Below are positions 8,894 through 18,407 of a stretch of DNA of 64,000 nt, piece after piece. Numbering within the stretch: the stretch's first letter is position 1; the number at the start of each line of letters is the position of its first letter. The stretch is from Poriferisodalis sp965203655 (GTDB taxonomy: Bacteria; Actinomycetota; Acidimicrobiia; Acidimicrobiales; Poriferisodalaceae), in the NCBI RefSeq assembly GCF_965203655.1, contig NZ_CBDBDD010000002.1, positions 1 to 64,000 of the forward strand, written 5' to 3'. The notes beneath the pieces are model-generated. The model was not told where the DNA came from and made no database searches. It saw nothing but the letters and a program-made list of their open reading frames with translations. Both the position numbers and the translations under genes were made by a program.

Positions 8894-10177
8894 ATGACCG
8901 TGAAGTTCTGCTGGTTCAACCTGATGCCGTGGCCCGATCTGCCCGACGACTTCAAGACCGAGCATCGGTCGGTCTGGGTCGACATCGACGGCTCGCTGTT
9001 CGACCCCGAGCGCGCCAACGGCGTCTACCACGAGTACATGGATCAGCTCGAGTTCGCCGACGAGCTCGGCTTCGACGGCATCGGTGTCAACGAGCATCAC
9101 CAGAACGGCTACGGCATCATGCCGAGCCCCAACATCATCGCTGCGGGCCTGGCCCGGCGGACCTCACAGGCGGCGATCTGCGTGATCGGCAACTCGATCG
9201 CCCTGTACAACCCGCCGCACCGCGTGGCTGAGGAGTTCGCCATGCTCGACTGCCTCAGCGGCGGCCGGCTGGTGGCGGGCTTCCCGGTGGGCACGCCGAT
9301 GGACACCAACTTCACCTACGGGCAGATCCCCGCGCTGACCCGTGAGAAGTACTACGAGGCCCACGACCTGATCATGGAGGCATGGACCAACCCCGACGTA
9401 TTCGCGTTCGACGGCAAGTACACCCAGCTGCGCTACGTGAACTGCTGGCCCAAGCCGATCCAGCAGCCGCACCCGCCGATCTACATCCCTGGCGGCGGCT
9501 CGATCGAGACGTGGGACTTCTGCTTGGAGAACGACTACAACTACTCCTACCTCAGCTTCAACGGCTATCTGGCGGGCCAGACGCTGATGGACGGGTACTG
9601 GAACCGTGTCGGCGAGCTCGACAAGTCCATGACGCCGGGGCGTGCGGGGTTCGCGCAGATCATCTGCACGGCGGCGACCGACGCCGAGGCCGAGGAGCTC
9701 TACAGCGAGCACATGCTGTATTTCTTCAACCGCTGCCTGCATGTGTTCCCCGGATTCGCCGACCCGCCCGGTTACCGGACGGTCAAGACCATCCAGGCGG
9801 GCAAGCTCGACCAGTTCCGCAAGGAGAACCAGGCGCTGTTCAAGCGGCTGACCTGGAAGGACTTGGTCGACGGCGGCTACGTCATTGCGGGCTCGCCCGA
9901 CACCGTGCGCGAGCGCATGGAGGACATGATCAAGCGGCTGCGGGTGGGCACGGTGTTCTGCCTGCTGCACATGGGGAACATGCCCGACTGGAAGACCCGC
10001 TATTCGAGCCAGCTCTTCGCGGAGAAGGTGATGCCGGGCTTGCGCGGCATCTGGGGCGACGAGTTTGCCGACGCGGAGGACTGGTGGTGCAAGCCGATGG
10101 ATGAGCGGGTGCGTCCCGAGGACACCATGACCGACGCCCGCCGCTACCCCGAGGCACCCCGGGGTCCGGCGGCATGA
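8894..10177 (+). CDS. LLM-class flavin-dependent oxidoreductase
   Basis: A 427-residue luciferase-like monooxygenase-family protein. The FADELGFDGIGVNEHH and LSGGRLVAGFPVGTP segments are hallmarks of the TIM-barrel fold that uses FMNH2 or F420. The C-terminal part contains a further barrel strand (GSPDTVRERM) typical of these enzymes. The substrate is unknown. The start is fixed by a perfect AAGGAG at 8881-8886. It follows the P450 closely, and its last codons overlap the start of the hydrolase gene (ATGA), so all are likely co-transcribed and coupled. Confidence 0.9.
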   Translation: MTVKFCWFNLMPWPDLPDDFKTEHRSVWVDIDGSLFDPERANGVYHEYMDQLEFADELGFDGIGVNEHHQNGYGIMPSPNIIAAGLARRTSQAAICVIGNSIALYNPPHRVAEEFAMLDCLSGGRLVAGFPVGTPMDTNFTYGQIPALTREKYYEAHDLIMEAWTNPDVFAFDGKYTQLRYVNCWPKPIQQPHPPIYIPGGGSIETWDFCLENDYNYSYLSFNGYLAGQTLMDGYWNRVGELDKSMTPGRAGFAQIICTAATDAEAEELYSEHMLYFFNRCLHVFPGFADPPGYRTVKTIQAGKLDQFRKENQALFKRLTWKDLVDGGYVIAGSPDTVRERMEDMIKRLRVGTVFCLLHMGNMPDWKTRYSSQLFAEKVMPGLRGIWGDEFADAEDWWCKPMDERVRPEDTMTDARRYPEAPRGPAA

Positions 10178-11058
10178 GCGCCACCGAGACGGCGCCTGCG
10201 CCGGCCTTCGAAGAGGTCGTCGTCACGACGCGGCGGGACGTGACGGCACCAGTGCGCGTCTACGAGCCAGCCGAGGTTGATGCGGCTGGGGCTGACGCCG
10301 CGACGGTCATGGCGCTTCACGGCGCAGGCGGCTGGCTGGGCGACGAACCGGTACTCGCAGGCCTAGCCGCTGCCGGGCTGCGCGTGGTGGCACCCGTGTG
10401 GCCCGCGTGGAGCGAGCACACCGACGAAGACCGCCTGTCCGACATGCTGGACTTCGCGCTGCACGGCTGGGACGTTGCGACCGAGATGGGCCTGCTGGAT
10501 ACCGGCGGCCCCAGCAACGGCGCCACGGGCGGCGGCCTGCACCTGATGGGCCACTCGATGGGCGGCATGATTGCCGCGGAGATGGCGGCGCTGGCGCCCC
10601 AGTCGGTGGCTCGGATGGCCCTGCTGTGCCCTGCGGGGATGTGGCTGGGCGACCACCCGATTCCCGACATCTTCGCGATGCTCCCCTACCAGCTTGCCGA
10701 GGTGCTCTTCGCTGATCCCAACGTCGGCGAAGAGGTGCTGACCGGCGGTGCCGACTTCTCCGACAACGCCACGCTGACGCGCTTCATGGTGGCGCGGGCC
10801 CGCCAGCAGGGCATGGCCGGCAAGATCCTGTTCCCGATTCCCAACCGGCGCTTCTCCGAGCGGGCCTACCGGGTGACGGTGCCCACGCTGCTGGTGTGGG
10901 GCCGCCAAGATCGGCTGATCCCGCCCGCCTATGCCGACGCATGGCAGGCGGCCCTGCCCGACGCGACCGTCGAGCTGGTCGACGGCGCCGGCCACATGCT
11001 CCCTTACGAGCAATCCGAAGCCGTCGTCGCGGCCGTTACGTCCCATTTGCACGGCTGA
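10174..11058 (+). CDS. Alpha/beta hydrolase
   Basis: A 294-residue alpha/beta-hydrolase-fold enzyme. The nucleophile elbow GHSMGG places Ser128. The likely catalytic Asp lies in WGRQDRLIP and the His in GAGHMLPYEQ, completing the triad. The HGAGGW segment near residue 49 forms the oxyanion hole. It overlaps the LLM gene by four nucleotides. Last in the P450 operon, it may hydrolyse an ester or C-C bond produced by the preceding oxygenase; meta-cleavage hydrolases share this architecture. The exact reaction is not known. Confidence 0.88.
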   Translation: MSATETAPAPAFEEVVVTTRRDVTAPVRVYEPAEVDAAGADAATVMALHGAGGWLGDEPVLAGLAAAGLRVVAPVWPAWSEHTDEDRLSDMLDFALHGWDVATEMGLLDTGGPSNGATGGGLHLMGHSMGGMIAAEMAALAPQSVARMALLCPAGMWLGDHPIPDIFAMLPYQLAEVLFADPNVGEEVLTGGADFSDNATLTRFMVARARQQGMAGKILFPIPNRRFSERAYRVTVPTLLVWGRQDRLIPPAYADAWQAALPDATVELVDGAGHMLPYEQSEAVVAAVTSHLHG

Positions 11059-11082
11059 GCACCGAGTCCCGGCAGACGTGAA

Positions 11083-11508
11083 CTAATCCTCGATCCAGGG
11101 GTTAAGCACGTCCAAGCCGTCGAAGCGGCTGAAGTCGCTGGTGTTGCGTGTGACGACGGTCATCGAATGCGCCATAGCGGTCGCCGCGATCAGGGCATCA
11201 CTCACTGGCGCAGGGTCGGGAACGTGCAGTTGTGCTGCGATCCTCGCCACCTCGATGTCCACCGGGAGCGTGCGGCCCTCGAACGCAGCCCGCACATCGT
11301 CCTCCAGCCATCGCCGCAGGATCACGCCTGACGGCTCGTCGCGCCGCTCGACGAGTTGCACGCCGATCTCCAGTTCCATGAAGGTCACCACGGAGATGTA
11401 CGTGAGCGCTGGTTCGACGCGTAAAGCCCACTGGATGACGCGTTGCTCGGCTCGTCCGGACGCGGCGCGGCGGATCTCCGACACCACGTTGGTGTCAAGC
11501 ACGTACAT
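11083..11508 (-). CDS. vapC: PIN-domain toxin (VapC/FitB type)
   Basis: A 141-residue PIN-domain ribonuclease. The acidic active-site residues are visible: Asp5 in MYVLDTNVVSE, a Glu in the MELEIG segment, Asp in SDALIAATA and Asp in TRNTSDF. Such toxins cleave RNA and are neutralised by the cognate antitoxin. The start codon overlaps the antitoxin stop by one base (TGATG), indicating translational coupling. The gene converges on the hydrolase at 11058. The toxin appears complete. Confidence 0.9.
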   Translation of the reverse strand: MYVLDTNVVSEIRRAASGRAEQRVIQWALRVEPALTYISVVTFMELEIGVQLVERRDEPSGVILRRWLEDDVRAAFEGRTLPVDIEVARIAAQLHVPDPAPVSDALIAATAMAHSMTVVTRNTSDFSRFDGLDVLNPWIED

Positions 11509-11780
11509 CAGTCGAGTTCAGCCGGCTGAGCGAGCTCAGTCCGGTCGGGCAACCGAAGGTCGATGTCGCCGGCGCCAAGCGTCGTGCCCAGCAGGTCGAC
11601 CAGCGACCGGCCGCCGCCGACGAGCAACCGGTAGTCCTCGTAGGTCACCAGCACATGGGTCGGCCGGCCGCGGTTGGTGACGAACACCGGCCCGCGGTGC
11701 GCGGCCGATTTGGCCTCACCGGTCGCCTGGTTGAATTCCCGGCTCGTCATCTGCCGCCCCGCCGCGTGTGAACTGCTCAT
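11508..11780 (-). CDS. Phd/YefM-family antitoxin
   Basis: A 90-residue antitoxin. The N-terminal part (MTSREFNQATGEAK, then PVFVTNRGRPTHVLVTYEDY) is a textbook Phd/YefM DNA-binding fold, and the acidic C-terminal tail would wrap the toxin. The ATG at 11780 is preferred because it lies directly behind a palindrome at 11783-11798 and removes an upstream extension that overlaps the esterase gene. Order antitoxin-toxin and the one-base overlap with vapC support autoregulated co-expression. Confidence 0.87.
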   Translation of the reverse strand: MSSSHAAGRQMTSREFNQATGEAKSAAHRGPVFVTNRGRPTHVLVTYEDYRLLVGGGRSLVDLLGTTLGAGDIDLRLPDRTELAQPAELD

Positions 11781-11782
11781 AA

Positions 11783-11798
11783 GTAGCAATATTACTAC
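11783..11798 (-). promoter_or_regulatory. Palindromic operator/promoter of the Phd-VapC pair
   Basis: A 16-bp inverted repeat, GTAG-N-AATATT-N-CTAC with a single mismatched pair, ends two bases before the antitoxin ATG and overlaps the stop codon of the upstream esterase. It is strikingly AT-rich for this genome and includes a TAATAT -10-like core. Phd antitoxins repress their own operon at such sites, so this is a likely autorepression operator. If transcription starts here, the mRNA would have almost no leader. Confidence 0.5.
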
Positions 11799-12700
11799 AT
11801 TTCTGCCGGGGTGAGTTGTGCTGCCAGGAAGGCAGCGGCTTCGGCGAGGGCTTGATCGGCCTCGGGCAGGTCGTGGTAGTGCCACGTGTGCCACATGTGC
11901 TCCCAGAGGTCGAGCGTGACGTCGACGCCCGCGGCCGCGGCCTTGCGCTGGAACTCGCGGGCTTGGGCCGCAAGCGGCTCATCGGCCCCTGCATGAACGA
12001 GCACGGGGGGCAATCCGCTGAGATCAGCGCGTAGCGGTGACAGACGAGGATCAGCAGGGTCGACGTCGCCGGCGTAGCAGTCGATGAGGCGGCGTCCCTC
12101 GTCGTCGGCGAGCGGGTTGCCGGGCACGGAAACGTGGTCCAGCAGAGGGCTGAACAGAGCGATCGCGGAGGGCCGCAGATCCTGACCTGTCGCAGTCACC
12201 GCGGCGCCGAGAGCGAGCGCTCCCCCGGATGAGTCACCGGCGAGCGCCACTGGGGTGTCTCCGGTGGCGAGCGCGAGGTAGACGGCCAGGACATCGTCGA
12301 GTGCCGCGGGAAACGGGTGCTCGGGCGGTTGGCGGTAGTCCACCGAGACCACGCGCAAGCCAGTGGCTGCGAGGCGTGCGGTGATCGGGATCGCCACAGC
12401 CGCGCTGCCCAGCACATAGCCACCGCCGTGTGCATAAACCAGGATCGGCGCGCCGGTGGGCGGGCCGGCCACTCGACAGGCGATGCCGCCGATGACCTCT
12501 CGGCCGTGAGGCACCGCTGGGTCGTCGTCGTCTCCCCACAGCGCATTGGTTTCGGCACGCCAGCGCTCCACCGCCGCATGGTCGGTCAGATCGGGCATCT
12601 GGATCGGCACCGACGGCTTGCGTCGGGCCTTGTAGGCGGAGGCCTCGGGAGACAATCGGTGCCGACGAAGGAAGGGCGCAGCGTCCCGGTTGGAGCTCAC
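11795..12700 (-). CDS. Alpha/beta hydrolase, HSL-type esterase
   Basis: A 301-residue esterase of the hormone-sensitive-lipase type. The oxyanion-hole HGGG motif sits at residues 91-94, the nucleophile Ser156 in GDSSGG, a candidate Asp in HAGADEPL, and the C-terminal His in the WEHMWHTWH segment. These cytosolic enzymes hydrolyse short- to medium-chain carboxylic esters. The N-terminal cap region is normal in length. Its stop codon lies inside the operator palindrome of the downstream Phd-VapC genes. Confidence 0.88.
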   Translation of the reverse strand: MSSNRDAAPFLRRHRLSPEASAYKARRKPSVPIQMPDLTDHAAVERWRAETNALWGDDDDPAVPHGREVIGGIACRVAGPPTGAPILVYAHGGGYVLGSAAVAIPITARLAATGLRVVSVDYRQPPEHPFPAALDDVLAVYLALATGDTPVALAGDSSGGALALGAAVTATGQDLRPSAIALFSPLLDHVSVPGNPLADDEGRRLIDCYAGDVDPADPRLSPLRADLSGLPPVLVHAGADEPLAAQAREFQRKAAAAGVDVTLDLWEHMWHTWHYHDLPEADQALAEAAAFLAAQLTPAEM

Positions 12701-12748
12701 AACGACCCGATCGCAGCGCGCCTGCAGCGGCAGTGCTGGGACGCCGGA

Positions 12749-15034
12749 TTAGAGCTCGTGCTCATGCACGGTGACTGAGGCCACTGCTTGCGGGCTGTAC
12801 GACATCGGCAGCAGCTCGCAGTTCAGCCAAGCTTGACGCTGGTCGAGATCGTGGCCGCTGCCGCGCACGCCCGACACGCCATGTGGGACTACCCAACCGG
12901 AGCTGTCCCAGTCGCCGAGGTCGAATGCGTAGCGGGCAACCGAGCCGTGGATGGCCCGTTCGCCCGTCTCGGGCGCGGTGCCGCCTTGGCGGACCGTGTC
13001 GCCGTCGCCGGCGCAGCCGTCGACTGGCGGGTGCAGATCCCGCGCCGTCATGAGCGCTGACGCGAGCGGGTGCGGCGAGGCCATGCGATGCACCTTCCCC
13101 CACGTCCACGCGTGCGGATCGGGGCCGAGCCGCTGAGTCAGCTCGGCCGCGGTCTCGTCAACGCAGGCGCTGGTGGCCATGCGCCGACCGATGGGGTTGT
13201 CGAGCCCCGGGACCACGTCGAGGTTGCGCTCGCAGAGCATGCGCGTGGCGGCGCCCGCCGCCATCCGGCTGGCTTCTGCGGCGGGCGGCCATCCCGCCGC
13301 GCCCAGCTGGGCGCCGACGATGCCGAGTCGTTCGATGATTGCCTCGATGAGCCGCCGCTTGATGACCGCGTAGATCGTCGCCGGCGCCGAATCGGCGGTC
13401 ATGCGCTGGTCCCAGTCGGCGAGCATGTCGAGCAGCGTGTGCGAGAGCTCGTGGCCGCATTCGACCGCGTACTCGGTGATCAGGCCGAGAACGTTGGAGG
13501 CCACCAGCGACGTCACATCGCCGTGGACGGCGCTCATGTCGGCCACCGTGGCACCCGTCATCGGCGTCACCAGCTCGCAGATGCGGTCGTGGCGGCTCGG
13601 GCCGGCGAAGTCCAGCGAGATGTACGGGCCGCCGTCGGCGGTGCGGTTGTTGGCTGTGACGAGGAAGCCGCGTTCGGGGTCGGTCCATTCCGGCAGGTCC
13701 TCGAACGGCACCGGTTCGAGGCCATCCCATGCGAACTCATCGGTGCCCGGCACCGGCGTCCAGCGGCTCGCCGGCTGGCGTTCGACCACACGTCCCCGGA
13801 TCTTGAAAGCAATCGACCCGGCCCGGTCGGCCGCCAGCAGGTTGTTGACCGGCAGCACCCACGGCCTGACCGCCTCGATCAGCTCGGCCGTCGATCCCGA
13901 GACAAGCATCGGCCACAGGGCATCCAGCGTCGTGTCGGGGCCGAACATGCCGGTCCACTGCATCGACAGTGCAACGCCGTCGGCAGGATCGCCGAGCACC
14001 ACTGGACCCCTCGGCGTGGAGCCGCACAGCACCTCGACGGTGCCCTCGCCCCGGATCTGGAGCTGCTCGATCCACCACGGCTCGCCCAGCGTCGAGCCAG
14101 GCTCGAAGCGCTCCACGAAGACGTCGGTGTCGTCGCACATGCCGTGCGTGATGCCCCACGCCACCTCCGCGTTGTGGCCGAAGTGGGGAAAGCCGGGCAC
14201 GCCGGGAAAGCCCATCCCGATCGCGTCGAACTCGTCGCAGCGCAGGTGGCACTGGTGGTACACGTTCGGGAACTCGATGCCGCGGTGCGGATCGCCGGCC
14301 AGCAGCGGCCTGCCGCTGGCGGTGCGCTCCCCGCTGAGCGCCCATGAGTTGGACGCTCCGTCGGAGTCCATCGCTGCCGCCAGCCCCGCCATGTCGGCCG
14401 CGCACGCATCGAGCACGTTCGCTGCGTCGGCCAGCAGATCGGGGCGAGGTCCCTCTCCCGGCACCATCGCCGCATCGGCCTCGGTGTCGCCGACCGTGGC
14501 CATCACAGCTTCGGGGCCAGCCTGGGCCATGATCCGCCCCCGCCACAGCTTGCGGGTGAGGGTTCCCATGAAGATGTGGCGCAGCTTGTACACGGCCACG
14601 CAGTGCCACGGCTCCCAGGGCTCGGGCGGGGCCGGGTGGTGCTCGAATTCGGCCGGCAGCGCGTCCTCGTGTGTGGCGAGCCATCGGTTCACACCGCGCG
14701 CATAGTCCTCGCACATCGCCTGGGTGCGCCCGTCGAGCGCCGCGTAGTCGGCTTGGGAGATCGCGGCCAGCCCGAGCCGACGGAAGAAGGCGTCCTCACG
14801 GGCGCCGACCATCCCAACCACCTCGGCCCAGCGGCCCATGGCCCGGCGCCTATCCCACTCCATCTGCCAGATCCGGTCGTCGGCCGCCACCCATCCCTGC
14901 GCGGCGAACGCAGCCTCGGCCGACGACGCCTCGACATGAGCGATCCCCCACCGATCGCGCCGGACGGTCACGCCCAGCGCGCCAGCGGCGCCGTTGCCAC
15001 CAGCATCGTTGCCAGGACCATCGCTCTGTGCCAT
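12749..15034 (-). CDS. Penicillin-acylase-family N-terminal nucleophile hydrolase
   Basis: A 761-residue penicillin amidase (S45) family protein. The alpha-subunit start RDRWGIAHVEA, the FAAQGWVAADDRIWQMEWDR block and a SNSWALSG segment with the predicted autocatalytic nucleophile Ser228 are present. The enzyme would be cleaved before Ser228 into alpha and beta chains. Family members deacylate beta-lactams, N-acyl-homoserine lactones or other amides. Unlike most relatives it shows no obvious signal peptide, so location is uncertain. The ATG at 15034 was chosen by family alignment; a GTG 21 codons upstream is possible because no clear ribosome site marks either. Confidence 0.86.
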   Translation of the reverse strand: MAQSDGPGNDAGGNGAAGALGVTVRRDRWGIAHVEASSAEAAFAAQGWVAADDRIWQMEWDRRRAMGRWAEVVGMVGAREDAFFRRLGLAAISQADYAALDGRTQAMCEDYARGVNRWLATHEDALPAEFEHHPAPPEPWEPWHCVAVYKLRHIFMGTLTRKLWRGRIMAQAGPEAVMATVGDTEADAAMVPGEGPRPDLLADAANVLDACAADMAGLAAAMDSDGASNSWALSGERTASGRPLLAGDPHRGIEFPNVYHQCHLRCDEFDAIGMGFPGVPGFPHFGHNAEVAWGITHGMCDDTDVFVERFEPGSTLGEPWWIEQLQIRGEGTVEVLCGSTPRGPVVLGDPADGVALSMQWTGMFGPDTTLDALWPMLVSGSTAELIEAVRPWVLPVNNLLAADRAGSIAFKIRGRVVERQPASRWTPVPGTDEFAWDGLEPVPFEDLPEWTDPERGFLVTANNRTADGGPYISLDFAGPSRHDRICELVTPMTGATVADMSAVHGDVTSLVASNVLGLITEYAVECGHELSHTLLDMLADWDQRMTADSAPATIYAVIKRRLIEAIIERLGIVGAQLGAAGWPPAAEASRMAAGAATRMLCERNLDVVPGLDNPIGRRMATSACVDETAAELTQRLGPDPHAWTWGKVHRMASPHPLASALMTARDLHPPVDGCAGDGDTVRQGGTAPETGERAIHGSVARYAFDLGDWDSSGWVVPHGVSGVRGSGHDLDQRQAWLNCELLPMSYSPQAVASVTVHEHEL

Positions 15035-15157
15035 GCCGGTCACGCTAGAAGCCCAAGCATCCCGCGTGACCGGCTGCGCACGATCAATCGAGCACACCGC
15101 GAGCGCTCGTACGAACCGGATGTGCTGCTCACGGCCATCGGCCAGCGCAGCGATCGG

Positions 15158-16072
15158 TCAGACAGCGGCGGCGAGAGCGCCTGCGAGGTCGAGGTGGCTG
15201 AACTCGAAGCCGTCCTCGGTGAGGGCGTCGGGCATGACCCGTGTCGAGTCGAGCAGTAGCGCTTGGCCCATCTCGCCGAGCGCTGCTCGGATCGCGAACT
15301 TCGGTGCCGACAGGAACGATGGGCGTCCTAGCGCCGCGCTCAGCGCACGCTGGAAGTCGCGCTGACGGACGGGATTGGGCGCTGTCAGGTTGTACGCCCC
15401 GCTGGCATCGCTGTCGATGAGATGACGGATAGCCCGCACCTCGTCTTCCAGGCTGATCCAGCTCCACCATTGGCGACCGGATCCCAGCGGGCCGCCGGCA
15501 CCGAGCCGCGTGATCTTCGCCATCCGCTCAATGGCCTCGGCACCGGGCCCCACGACGAGACCGGTGCGGATACGCACCAATCGCACCCCGGCATCGGAGA
15601 TCGGCACCGCGGCGCGCTCCCAGCGCATGCACACGTCGGCTAGGAAACCGTCGCCCGGCAGCGACCGTTCGGTCAGCTCCTCGTCGCCCCGGTTGCCATA
15701 GAAGCCGATCGCCGAGCCGCATACGAACACCGATGGCTTGACTTCGAGCTCACGGATGACCCCGGCAAGCAGCCGGGTGGAATCGACGCGGCTCGACATG
15801 ATCGCTGCCTTGCGCGCAGCAGTCCACCGCCCGCCGATGCTCTCCCCCGCCAAGTGGACGATGGCGTCGAGCCCCTCAAGTGCAGATGCGTCGATGGTCC
15901 CCTCAGCCACGTCCCACGCGACCGTCGACTGGCCAGCCCCGTCGGCGGCGCTCGAAGCATCAACCGAGCCGGGCCGTCGCGAGATGCCGACCACCTCGTG
16001 ACCGTCCGCGCGCAAACTCGCGGCGAGTGCGCCGCCGATTAGCCCTCGAATACCGGTGATCGCGACTCGCAT
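15158..16072 (-). CDS. TIGR01777-type NAD(P)-dependent epimerase
   Basis: A 304-residue short-chain-dehydrogenase-like protein. The N-terminal Rossmann motif ITGIRGLIGGALAASL is followed by HLAGESIGGRWTAARK and the SAIGFYGNRGDEELTE segment, all hallmarks of the SulA/YfcH/TIGR01777 group. The C-terminal domain contains the PNPVRQRDFQRAL block typical of the DUF1731 region. Substrates of this family are unknown. The start at 16072 has GGGAG upstream at workable spacing and places the Rossmann strand directly at the N-terminus. Confidence 0.87.
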   Translation of the reverse strand: MRVAITGIRGLIGGALAASLRADGHEVVGISRRPGSVDASSAADGAGQSTVAWDVAEGTIDASALEGLDAIVHLAGESIGGRWTAARKAAIMSSRVDSTRLLAGVIRELEVKPSVFVCGSAIGFYGNRGDEELTERSLPGDGFLADVCMRWERAAVPISDAGVRLVRIRTGLVVGPGAEAIERMAKITRLGAGGPLGSGRQWWSWISLEDEVRAIRHLIDSDASGAYNLTAPNPVRQRDFQRALSAALGRPSFLSAPKFAIRAALGEMGQALLLDSTRVMPDALTEDGFEFSHLDLAGALAAAV

Positions 16073-16196
16073 GCTGTCCATAGCTCCCATGATGTCGCGC
16101 CCAGTGGCCGCCCTGAACACGATTCACAGGGCTGGCATGAGATCATGATGATTCAGCATCCCGGTTCGACCGGCACGGCGGCGGGGGACACACGAC

Positions 16197-18395
16197 ATGC
16201 GGCGTTTGCACCGGACCCCCATCGCTCTCGCCTGCGCGGTACTGCTCGCCACCGCGTGCACCGGGACGTCTGATCCCGGCAGCAGTCCTGATGATCCCGC
16301 CGGCGATCCCGATCTGCCGGTGGTCGTGCTCGGTGAGGACGACATCGTCCTCACGGCTGCGCTGGTGCACTTCGACGACTGCGGTGCACTGCTGGAGCAC
16401 CTGCGTACTGAGTACGCAGCACGGGTCGGCCCGTGGGGCTTTGGCGGCGGCGGCTGGTTCGGCCTCGACGAGGACATGGCTGACGAGGAAATGGCCGATG
16501 GCGACAGCGGCGCCCTCTCTGCGACTGCACCGGTGGAGGGCGTCGACTTCTCGGGCACCAATGTGCAGGAACGAGGTGTCGACGAGGCCGATTTCGTCAA
16601 GACCGACGGTCGCCGTATCTTCACACTGTCAGGCGGCGAGCTCGTCGTCGTGGATGTCGCTCGGCGTCAGGTCATCGACACGATCACTGTGGCCGAGGGT
16701 TGGTCGCCGGAGCTATTCATCGACGGAGACAGCCTGCTGCTGATCGTGCGCTTCTTCGACGACGACTTTCACGTGCCCCAGACGGTGCTGCAGCGCATCG
16801 ACCTCATCGACGGCCGGCTGTCGATCGTCGACACCATGCGAGTGGAGGGCGACTACCTCAGCGCTCGCAGCGTCGGCGGCATCGCACGCGTCATCATGCG
16901 CTACGACCCGCATCACAACTTCTCGTTCGTGTACCCGCAGAGCTCCCAAGGCGAGGACACCGCCGAGCGGGTGAACCGCAGGGCAGTGCTGAACTCGACG
17001 CTCGATGACTGGCTGCCCCGCTACGCCACCGGCAACGGCGAGGTCGCCGGGGGGCAGCAGCTCACCGACTGCGCCGATGTGCATGCCCCGTCGGTGTTCT
17101 CCGGCTTCGGCATCAGCACCGTGATGAGCGTGCCAGTCAGCGGCGACATCGACCCATCGTCGTCGACCGCTGTCACTGCCCCCGGCGACACGGTGTACGC
17201 GTCAGTGGATTCGCTGTACGTCGCGACGACCCGCTGGTTCGACCCCGAGCAGTTCGCCGACGACGAGGACGGCTGGAGGCGTGCCTGGCAGGAGCGCCGC
17301 ACTGCCCTGCACCGGTTCGACATCTCCGGTGACGGCAGCGCCAGCTACGAGGCGTCGGGCGAGGTGACAGGAGAGATCCACAACCAGTTCTCGCTGTCCG
17401 AGCACGAGGGCTACCTGCGGGTGGTCACCACCGTGCGCAACCCGTGGGGCGACGAGTCGGAGTCGCATGTGCGGGTGCTCGAACAGCAGGGCGACGTGCT
17501 GGTCGAGATCGGCAGCGTGGGCGACATCGGCCGGGGCGAGAACGTCCAGTCGGTGCGCTTCGCCGGCGACATCGGCTACGTGGTCACGTTCCGCCAGATC
17601 GACCCCTTCTACACCGTCGACCTGTCGGTTCCGGCCGACCCGCGCGTGATCGGCGAGCTGAAGATTCCCGGGTTCTCCAGCTACCTGCATCCCATCAGCG
17701 ACGATCTCGTGCTCGGCGTGGGCGCCGATGCGGATCTCGAAGGGCGCATCACCGGCGCGAAGGTGTCGCTGTTCGACGTCAGCAACCTCGCCGATCCCCG
17801 CGAGGTGTCGGTGTGGGCTGCACCCGACGGATGGCACGACGTCGGCTGGGACCACCGAGCGTTTCTGTGGTGGGCGCCAGAACGGCTCGCTGTGGTGCCG
17901 GTGACGGTGTGGCAGGACTTCTCCGGGGCGGTGGTGCTGCGTGTCGAGGACCGGTCCATCGAGGAGTTCGGCCGTGTGTCGCATGCTGATCCCGACGAGC
18001 GCCCCGGCATCACCGATTGCCGCAAGCTCACCGTCGACGACCTGCCGTCAGCCGAACGCAGCGAGTTCTCCTCCGACATCGAGTACCTGATCGTCGAGAC
18101 CGGCAGCGGCGTGCTGGCCTGCGAGCCCGGCGAGGCGGGCATGACCGGCTTCGACTGCTACCACGATCCCTCCTTCGAAGGCGAGGCCGCGAGACTGGGT
18201 CTGCTGCGGGGCGACGAGTCGATCTCGGTCTGCTGGCCGAACCACGAGCCGCGGAGGATCGTGCGCAGCATCGTGATCGGCGACGAGCTGTGGACGCTGA
18301 GCTTCAAGGGCTGGGGGTTCGATGCGAGCCGTCGCGGCCGGCTCGAAGTCCACGACCTCGCCACCCTCACGCACCTCGCCGGAGTCGACTTGTAG
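16197..18395 (+). CDS. Secreted beta-propeller lipoprotein
   Basis: A 732-residue exported protein. The signal peptide ends in the lipobox LLATAC with Cys21, followed by a Ser/Pro/Asp linker. The rest matches the actinobacterial and archaeal family of secreted beta-propeller-domain proteins: NVQERGVDEADFVKTDGRRI is its signature, followed by repeated blades of the form DVARRQVIDTI and DLSVPADPRVIGELKIPGF. Members are membrane-anchored surface proteins with unknown ligands. Cysteines are clustered in the C-terminal third and could form disulfides outside the cell. It is divergent from the epimerase gene. Confidence 0.88.
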   Translation: MRRLHRTPIALACAVLLATACTGTSDPGSSPDDPAGDPDLPVVVLGEDDIVLTAALVHFDDCGALLEHLRTEYAARVGPWGFGGGGWFGLDEDMADEEMADGDSGALSATAPVEGVDFSGTNVQERGVDEADFVKTDGRRIFTLSGGELVVVDVARRQVIDTITVAEGWSPELFIDGDSLLLIVRFFDDDFHVPQTVLQRIDLIDGRLSIVDTMRVEGDYLSARSVGGIARVIMRYDPHHNFSFVYPQSSQGEDTAERVNRRAVLNSTLDDWLPRYATGNGEVAGGQQLTDCADVHAPSVFSGFGISTVMSVPVSGDIDPSSSTAVTAPGDTVYASVDSLYVATTRWFDPEQFADDEDGWRRAWQERRTALHRFDISGDGSASYEASGEVTGEIHNQFSLSEHEGYLRVVTTVRNPWGDESESHVRVLEQQGDVLVEIGSVGDIGRGENVQSVRFAGDIGYVVTFRQIDPFYTVDLSVPADPRVIGELKIPGFSSYLHPISDDLVLGVGADADLEGRITGAKVSLFDVSNLADPREVSVWAAPDGWHDVGWDHRAFLWWAPERLAVVPVTVWQDFSGAVVLRVEDRSIEEFGRVSHADPDERPGITDCRKLTVDDLPSAERSEFSSDIEYLIVETGSGVLACEPGEAGMTGFDCYHDPSFEGEAARLGLLRGDESISVCWPNHEPRRIVRSIVIGDELWTLSFKGWGFDASRRGRLEVHDLATLTHLAGVDL

Positions 18396-18407
18396 CGAGC
18401 CCTCCTT

